The notes under the pieces: generated by a model
Databases searched by the model: none
Told to the model about the DNA's origin: nothing
What the model saw: only the letters and a program-made list of their open reading frames with translations
Part shown: positions 27,296 through 36,200 of the stretch, piece by piece
How the letters are laid out: each line of letters starts with the position of its first letter
Numbering within the stretch: position 1 is the first letter of the stretch
IMG/VR virus record: IMGVR_UViG_3300042305_000935
Location: 1-44,438 of that record
Source of the DNA: a virus
Strand: one strand, 5' to 3'
DNA length: 44,438 nt
Translations under genes and position numbers: made by a program

Positions 27296-30200
27296 CTAGT
27301 AGAGGTAGGAGCGGCGTTGCTGCTCTTTATTGATGCGAATGCCTAGGGAGGTTAGCGGTGCCTTGATGGCACCGTATAGGAACCCATCTTCACGCATCGT
27401 CTCGATAATCTCAACACCGCTAATGGGCAGGAAGTATTGCGACAGAGTCCAGATCTTTTCTGGATCAGCCCCGAACTTTCGCTCTTCACCAATGATGTTT
27501 GTGCCGGACAGGTAGTCAACCATGATGCCGATGGGCGGCGTGAACTTCGTTCTGGCGAAATCGGCAAGAACGTCATAGGCATCGTCTTGACCGAAACCGA
27601 GCTTGCCTCGAATGGGCACGATCTTTCCAGATCGAGTCATCTTCTGGCCGGAAGTCACTCGGGCCATCAAGGTCGCGAACTGAGCGAGCCCGCCCATGTA
27701 GTCAACCCTGACATCGCCAATCTGCATCTGGCCGAAGCTCGAGGAGCGCGGATCGTCGAAGAACTTGATCTCGTCCTCCTCGTCCATCGCCAGCGCGAAC
27801 ATGTAGGTGGCGAGGCGGACGGCTGCGTAGCCCATAGCCGCCTTGCCGTACATCTTCGCGATCTCCTTGCGGACAAACTTGGTGTTGCCCTTGTCGCCCG
27901 TGACGTTGAGTCCGGCGACCTTCAGCGGCATCAGGATGAGCTGGACTCGGGACAGGTACAGCTTCGGTGCCCACAGCGCGTAGCCCAAGAACTGAATCAC
28001 GTTCGTGAACGCTCGGCGCGTCTGCATCTTGGTGGCGCGCTGGATGGCAGCATCGACGCTCTCAGTAACACCGCGACCTGTCGCAATGTTCACGAAGCCA
28101 GCGATGCTTCTGATCTCGTCCTTGCTCACGTCAGCAGGGGCGGACGAGACGATCGTATCGAGCTGCCACACTCGCTGCTGATTCAGATACAGGTTAAACG
28201 CTCGGTTGCTTCCGCGAATCATCGGGCCGATGAACGGCAGCTTTTCTGCGAGCCTCGAACGCAGCATCTCCTCTGCCTTCGTCGGGTCGCCATCAACCTC
28301 GCTCAGGTCGAGGCCGGAATCAGCGTATTTCTTATCGACGAAATCTCGCAGCTTGGCTTGCTCCGTCTGGAAATAGCTCTCAGACATGCCTGCCTTGATT
28401 GCATCGGAAATCCACTTGGGGGCGCGCTTCAGGTTTCCGATGGTCACGAACACGGACTGCGTGAACACCATCGAAAGGTCAAGCGATGCGCGCAGAGCCG
28501 TGATCAGGTCGCGTGAGGCGGCCAGAATCGTCAAGGCTTTCTGCAGGCGAGTCTTGTTTCGATCAATGATCTCTTGGTTCTTCTCGAGAGCTTCACGCTT
28601 AGCCGCATTGGCCTCGATGTCTGCCGCGATTTCCTCGGGGCTCTTCTTGCGCTCAGTACGCTTGGGAGCGTCGTAGGGCTTTCCGGTGGCGTCCATCTCT
28701 GCCGAGATGTCGAGCCACTTCTGCCGCTCCTTAGCCTTGCGCGCAAGGTAGTTCTTGCGAGCGCGATCCTCGGGCGACAGCTTCGGGTTCATCTCGGAGC
28801 GCATGGCCTCGGCTTCAGCCTCCAGCGCATCAAGTTCGCCGAGCATGCGCTTAGCTTCCGGACTCATCCCGACAAGAGCCTCGAGCGCTGCGCGCTTCTC
28901 GACCTTGTCGTTGAGAATCTGATCCTTCGTGCGGGCTACGCTGCGCTTGAAGTCGCGCTTCTCAATGCGCTTACGAAGAGCCTCGAGCCTACTCCGCATG
29001 ATCGATTCAGCGCGGCGCAGGCGGCGCTCTGGATCCGTCTTGCGACGGGCTTCGAGCTGGGATTGGACCTCACGGACCTGATCTTGCAGTTTCTGAGCCT
29101 CGGGGCTCAGGGCCTTGAACGGATTCGCCGCCCTGAGCCTGTCCTCGGATGCCAATGTCTTCTGCAGATCTTCGAGCTTCTTCTCCAGCGCTTCGATCTG
29201 GTTGTCCTTGGCATGCAGGGCGTTATGAACTTCACGCTTAGCGGCAAGCTGCTCGCGAAGCAGCTTGAGCTCAGGGTCTGCCTCGATCTCCCGACGCCCT
29301 CGATTGAGCTTTTCCTTTGCCTCGATCGCGGCATCGAGATCGACGATCTCGTTACGCACTCGCGTCTTTGCAGCCTCGAGAGCGCCCTTGACGTTGTATT
29401 CGGACTGGGAGTTGAGGCCCTTCTTCTTGGCAAGAATCCTCCAGTCCCGCGTAATGCTGCGCTGCAGATCAGAAGGACCGACACGACCAATGCCAGTCAG
29501 CATGGGGGCGATGTCGGCCTGCACGTCTCGAAGCTTCGCAGACTCTCGGGTCTCACCGACAGACTGGGCGAGCTTGATCTCGGCCTCGTTCTTCGTCGGC
29601 GGCCTGTAGTCGCCATATCCAGAGAAGATGTCCGCCGTCTGCTCGATCGTGATCTCGGGCATCTGGCCAACGGTGCTCGAGTGCAGCTCGCTGACGATCG
29701 AGTGCAGCTCGCTGACGATCTGCTTGGAAGTGATCTCCAGATCTTCGTTGATCAGCTCCAGCGCGTACTTACGCATCAGCGAGCGCAGGCGGCGCTTCTC
29801 CCAAACTTCAAGATCGGCGTAGCCGCGATCGTTGACGATGTCGGACACGCGCTCGATGAAGACTTCGCGAGTGAACAGTTCTTCATCGAGCGGAACGGTT
29901 GGCCCGCCCTTGGAAGGCGTCTTCCGCGCAGGCTTCGGAGCCTCGGGCGTAGCCATCGACGGAGCGGCGGGAGTCTCGGCTCGGATGCGCTGCTCGATCT
30001 GCTCCACGATGGACTTGTCGATCGACCCTCCGGCGATCGTCCAGATTTGGAAGACGGATTCTGTCGCGCTCGAGAAGCCGCCAATGTACTTCAGCGTGTT
30101 GTCGATGAACTCATTGACGCTTAAGCCACGTTTCACATATGCACGCGCAAGTTCAACGTATGCTTGATCGAATACGTTCAGCTCATCTTCCCGTGGAGGA

Positions 30201-33200
30201 GCAGACGCAGTACCAGACTTGAGGTTGTCGAGTTTGCGTTTTGCGGCCATCAGGGCCGCTCGGATTATCGGGTCAGTAATGCCAAGAGCGTCTAGTTGTG
30301 CTTCATCGGATTGAGCGGGCGCAGCAGGCTTGGCGGGCGCAGCAGGCTTGGCGGGCGCAGCAGGCTTGGCGGGCGCAGCAGGCTTGGCTGGCGCAGCAGG
30401 CTTGCGAGCAGGACGAGCCTCAATCTCAGCCTTGAGAGCTGCGACCTCGTCCTCGAGGATGCCCGTGCGGAACTCCATCTCCGCTCGCAGTCGGCGCTCG
30501 AGCTGGGCCATCTCGGCCTGCTTGATCCGCTCGTAGGATTCCTTTGCTGCGGCCAGCGCCCTCGCGAGCTCAGCCTTGTAGACCTCCGCAGTCATGTTGT
30601 CGCGCACCTGCGCCAGCGCAGCCGTCGCACGCGCCTCCATGACAGCAAGCGAGTAGTCACGGTTGACCATCATCTTGCGGATGTTGAAGGCGCGGCCCGA
30701 CTCCGTGCCGACAGCCTTCGTGACCATCCCGAACGTTTCGAGATCGTTGTTCGCGTCATCGAGAGCCGACTTCAGCTCAGGAGTCGGATCCTTGATGTAG
30801 CGGCGCATCAGGTCGTCACGCGAGTTCAACAGTCGGTTCAGCTCGAGCGCCAGAAGCGCTGTCTCCTGCGTCGTGGTCGGACGAGCCTGAGCAACGAGCT
30901 GCTTCACAAGCTCGGCACCGGAGTACGGGTTGCGCGAGAACTGAGCCATCGCAGCTCCAAAGCTCTCCTCCCACTTGATCGGCACATGATCCTCGAAGAA
31001 CTCGAGGCCCATGCGACGGAAGAGTTCGCGCATCGAGGCGTTCTTGATGCCAACGGGGCCCGGCTCGATGTACATGCCGGAGTCGGCGTTCGTCACGACG
31101 CGAGTGGCGAAGTCGGGAACCTTGGCTTCCGATTCATCGGGCAACTCGGACGGCGGATCCTCTGGCGTTCCCTCGACTTCCTCGTCGGGATCGCGCGGCG
31201 GGGCGAAGAACCGCTCGGGGCCTTTAGCTGTGATTATTCCCGCCGACTTTGCGGCCTCATCTACCATCCTTTGCGCCGTCTCTATATCGCCAGCATTTGC
31301 GGCTTGAGCGGCATACAGACCTCCTGTTTCGATAGCCGGAGCTTCGACTGCGATGTTGTTGGGGTTGGCTGTCGCGATGGCGTTGGAGCCCTCGAGCACA
31401 GCTTCTAGAACGGAACCGGACTCCACGGGGATGCCGAGGATTTTGCCAACGGCATTCACGAAAGCTCGCCACGCGGAAGGCTTGCGAGCATCAGGATACT
31501 TGACGGTGTTCAGCCAGTTCTGGAACTCAACATCGGTGAGAGATCCAGCGATGAACTCGTCAACGTTCGACATGTAGTAGTTGAACGGACCTTTGAAGCG
31601 CGTCGAAAGCTCGGAGTTGATGGTCCCGCCCTGCAGGGCCGAACGATCCTCCGAAGGCATCTTCGCCTTCTTCGACGGAGCCTTCTTGCCGTGCTGCTTG
31701 ACGTAGGCTTCCCAAGCGGCGACGTACGCCTTGAACACAAGGCGAGCGCCATCGGCCTGCTGGCTGGTGACGCCTTCAGGGTTCTTGGCACCGGGCTTGA
31801 TCTGCTCGCGAACGCGAGACATGTACTCGCCGGACTCCATCTTTGGAGATCCGGAAGCGAGGTTGAACGCCGCGACCACATCGATCGTCACGCCGTGGGC
31901 GACTTCGTGAAGCACGACCTCCGTCGTCGAGTCACTCTTGAGTGACATCGGCTGTCCGATGTTGCGCGGCGTGTTTTCTCGGAAGTCCTTGCCGAGCGTG
32001 ATCGACTGCTGCAGGCGATCGGATCCAGTCTCCAAGATCGCCGCCGCGATCGCGCCAAAGCCGGAGTCCTTGTCCGTGGACTCCGTGTTGATGACCTGCT
32101 GGAGGATGCCGCGAACGTCCTTGGTTCCCGCCGTGGAGTACCAATCGCCAACCCAGTTCTTGGCGCGATGGTCCGTCTTCTGCGGGGTCGGGCGGGGTTC
32201 GACGTACGAGATCTTCAGCTCACGGCGGAAAGCGTCCTCGACCGACTCTAGAGCGCCGCCGCCACCGAACAGCGATCCTTGGTTCTGCAGCTTGTCGTAC
32301 GCGACCTCACCGATCGATGCCAACTTGGAGGCGAGCTCGGTGGGCTTGTAGCCCTCGATAGCCTCGGCAAGGATGATCGCGTCAGGATTGTTGCGCCATT
32401 GCTCCGTCCGCGCCGTGGGGTCGATGGGCGGCTGCCGCATCGTATCGCGAATAGTGACAATGCCCTTGCCGGACGACGCCTGAATCGAGTTCTTTGCCGC
32501 AATGGCATCGACGGCCAGAGACAGCGTCGGCGTGAAGCCTTCCCATGCGAACTTGATACGCATGATGTCGGGGAGTGCGCGCATCAGCTTCTGAGTCGTG
32601 TCCGGCGTCATCATCCGCATCGTCTGGATGTCGCCAGCAACGACAGCAAGGATCAGGCGCTCGATCTCCTTCGCCGCCTCGGGCGTGATCGACTGGTTCC
32701 CGCTGGGATCAGTCTTGATCATTCTGACCGCTTCGTTCGGAGTGATCGCTCCAGAGTCGGACAGAACCTTGATGATCTCGGAACGCGAGCCCTTGTTATC
32801 CAGAGCTGTGGCAAGCGTCCCATCTCCGATTGCTCGCGAGATCGCAACGGCAGCAGAGAAGTCAATCTTGGACGCTCGGCTCAGAGCCATCGACTCGGGC
32901 GTCGTGGTCGCCATCGTGCCGATGTTGAACGAGCGAGAAAGTTCGCCGGGCTTGCCAGCCGTCTCGAAGCTGATGCGGCGCACCAGCACCGGGTTCTTCA
33001 TCGCCGCGACCTTGGCCGAGTCGATGCCGAATCGAGCGGAGTTGTCGATGACGTACTGACGAAGCCTCTGCGCGTTCGCTTCAGGGTTGCTGTTGGCAAT
33101 CAGGACCGAAGGACGCTGCCCCTCGGCCATGCCATAGGTGATCAGCATCGCCATCGAGCGGCGGTTGCCGGACAGAACGGAGTTGTCCGGAGCCAAGATG

Positions 33201-36200
33201 GGAGCGCCCTCGGTCGGGACTTGGATGTCCGTGACGACGCGCTCTGGCGTCATCTGGTTTCCGGAGATGCCAGCGACGAGGTTCTGCAGCTCGGGGTCGT
33301 TCTTGTAGTCGCGCGCCGCTTCGTTCTTGTCGCCCAGAGGGTTCGGCTTGAAGTCCTCGAACGGAAGGTGGCTGGGCTCGAGCTCAGAAGCCTCAATGAT
33401 CTCCCACTCCGCATCGAGGCGGCGGTTGTCGGCCATCAAGATCGAGGTCTTGCTGCCAACCAAACCACGGGGACGCTCTTTGTTCCATCCCGATTCGGAA
33501 GGCTCCTTGGGCCTCTTCGCCTTTTTAGGCTTTAGAGGTTTCGGAGTCTCCACAGCCGGAGGTTCTTCGGGCTGCATGCCCTCGATGACCTTCGCGGCCC
33601 CACGCTTGCCTTCTTCCTTGGATACGACCACGAGGGTCGGCGCGACATCATCGACCTTAGAGAAGGGATCCTCTTCGAGGTCGAAGTTCTCGAGGCGCTC
33701 GGCTTCCTTGAGCGTGCTCCCGTACACAGCCGCGCCCATGTCGGCCATTCGACCGCCGACTCGCGCTGCAAGCTTGCGTTCATAATCGATCTGATCGTTG
33801 AACAAGAAAACGATCTCTGCCTCAGACCGCAGACCGTATCGAGCGTTGCGCTGCGCGACCTGCTTAACCTGCGTCGCTGTCCACGGCATGTTGATGACGA
33901 TCTGCGTCGAGGGATGGTTGCCAACCTTGTCGTGCAGCGACAGGCCAGTACCACCCTTCGCCATCGTCGCGATAATCACGCGCTTTCGGCCTTCCTTCCA
34001 GTCGGCAAGGTTTTGCGCGGCCTGCGATTCACCAACATCGCCGTGGAAAAGCGCGATATCCGAAATGCCAGCGGATTTCAGTCGATCGGAAAGCTCAGTA
34101 GGAGTTGATGGTAGTTCAATTTTAGACAGTCCGGTCATCGCCCTGTAGTTGAGGAAAATCTCTACGACGCCCTCTGGTGGGAGCCCGTAGTCCTTTCGCT
34201 TTGGAATATCGCGCATCATCATTTTTGCCATAGCCTTTTCGGCTCGGTATTCCGCTTCGCGCTCTTCCCATTTGTCGATGTCAATCTTTCGATCTGCCTT
34301 CGTCTCAACAAACAGGATCGCAAACCTTCCACGGCGCACGGCAGAAATGGCTTCGTTCGCGGCGCTTTCTATCTTCGACGCTTCGAGCACTCTTTTCTGA
34401 TAGTTGCTAAACCAAGCTCTAACTACGTTATTTTTAGGCTTGCTGTCGTCCTTGGGATACGTCGCTGCGTATGCCTCTGCAAGGTTGTTGTACAGGATCT
34501 TGATTTCGTCGGGGATAGGGACAGTAGCCATTCGGCTATCAACCATCCCAGCCGGAAGCCTAATTGGCCGCGTCGTGAACACTCCCTCGCGAACAAAAAA
34601 GTTTCTGGCGGCAGATGCGTTTGCGTCAGAGGTCGGTCCACGGTTCCACTTAAGTGATTTACCTGAGACCACAGCTCCATACGCCTCAGCGAATATACGG
34701 AAGCCGCTGTCCTTCTCAGTTTTGAAAGGATCGAAGATTCCGGTAGGCTTAAGATAGGCCGACTGAACCGGGTTCTCGAACGGAGTTGCGCTTGAGAAGA
34801 TTGTGAACTTCGAGTTCTCGATAATCTTCCTTGCAGCCTTTGCTTGCTGCGACCCACCTTCATCTTCGTCGTCCATGTTCTTGATTTGATGCGCCTCATC
34901 AAAAATAAGCACATCAATTGGTCCGACGGAGATTACCTCATCAATGTTATCCCTGATGCCGGGGTAGGTGACGAACTCTACGTTGCCAGCGTCAAACGGA
35001 GACAGGTCGTCCTTGTTCTGGCTAATCAGTTCGTTACGCAGGGTCACATAGACGATGCGCTTTTTGCCGGGAGTCTGCCGCAGCCGCTTGTTGAGTTCCT
35101 GAATCGCCCCGCCTAGGACGAACGTCTTTCCAGATCCGGGGTCGCTAGCGAGCAGGAACATCTTCGAGCCGTTGTCATATGCCGAAGCAATTCTGGCAAC
35201 GTCTTCTGCCTGCTCAGCTAGGACGAAGTCGGGGATTCCGAAGGCGGCTCCTCGATTGAGGACAGATCGAGTATCGTCTCCGATGATCTCTCCAATAGGG
35301 CGATCAAGTCTTGATCTGTCAGGTCTCTGCTCAGCAGCTCGGCGCAATTCTCCGATCTCAATATCGCGTGCACTAAGCCGTCTGCGACCTTCGGATCCTT
35401 CAGCAGTTCCTGCAGCTCCTTGCTGCTGATCCCGCGCGGCTGCGATTCGGTCGGCAAGTTTTGCTGTGACGGCCTCGAGGGCTGCTTGGGCATTTGACTC
35501 TGGAGTCTTCCATCTCTTTGCATTGGGATCCCACCTGAATCCGGCTTGGCGTATTGCATCTTTGTGATCGAATGTTTTTCCGTGTAAGAGGATCGACCCA
35601 TCGGAGACATCAACCTTGATCCCAAGAACGCTCAGGTCGTCTCGAGCCTGATCTGTCCCCTTGGGCTGTTCTGCGCCCTGAACGGGCTTGGGGGTCTCAA
35701 CCGGAACCGTCTGCGGCGGTAGGCCGCTTGTGGTCTGCGGCTCGAATGCGGGCCCCGGAGCCGGAGCGGGCGCAGGCGCGGGCTTGGGCGCAGGCGCGGG
35801 CTTGGGCGCAGGCGCGGGCTTGGGCGCAGGCGCGGGCTTGGGCTTGGGCGCAGGCGCTGGAGTGGGAGCAGGCTGCTGGGGCGGGGTTACGGTCTTCGGT
35901 CCACCACGGAGCCGCTTAACCTCACCCTCAATCTGTTCAATGCTACGGATCGTTCCGCTCGAGATGCTCGGAAGGATCTGATCGGCAAGGTCAGGGTGCG
36001 ACTCCTGAGCGTACTTCTGAAGGCGAGTCTGCAGTTCCGTGGGAGGCTTCGCAGGCTTGCCCGCAGGCGGCGCGACGGTCTCAACCGTGGTCGGCGCAGG
36101 GGCCGAGACGGGTGCCTCAGTCTTGGCGCGCTGCTCCATCTGCTGCCGCGCGCCCTGCATGAGCGATACGGACTCGGGGCTCGTCTCGTAGGTCAGGAAC

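Noticed and set aside
28574-30124. Plus-strand open frame of 516 codons inside the giant gene
   Set aside because: Its codons mirror the giant gene; product is Leu/Arg/Asp low information, and it lies opposite the coiled coil.
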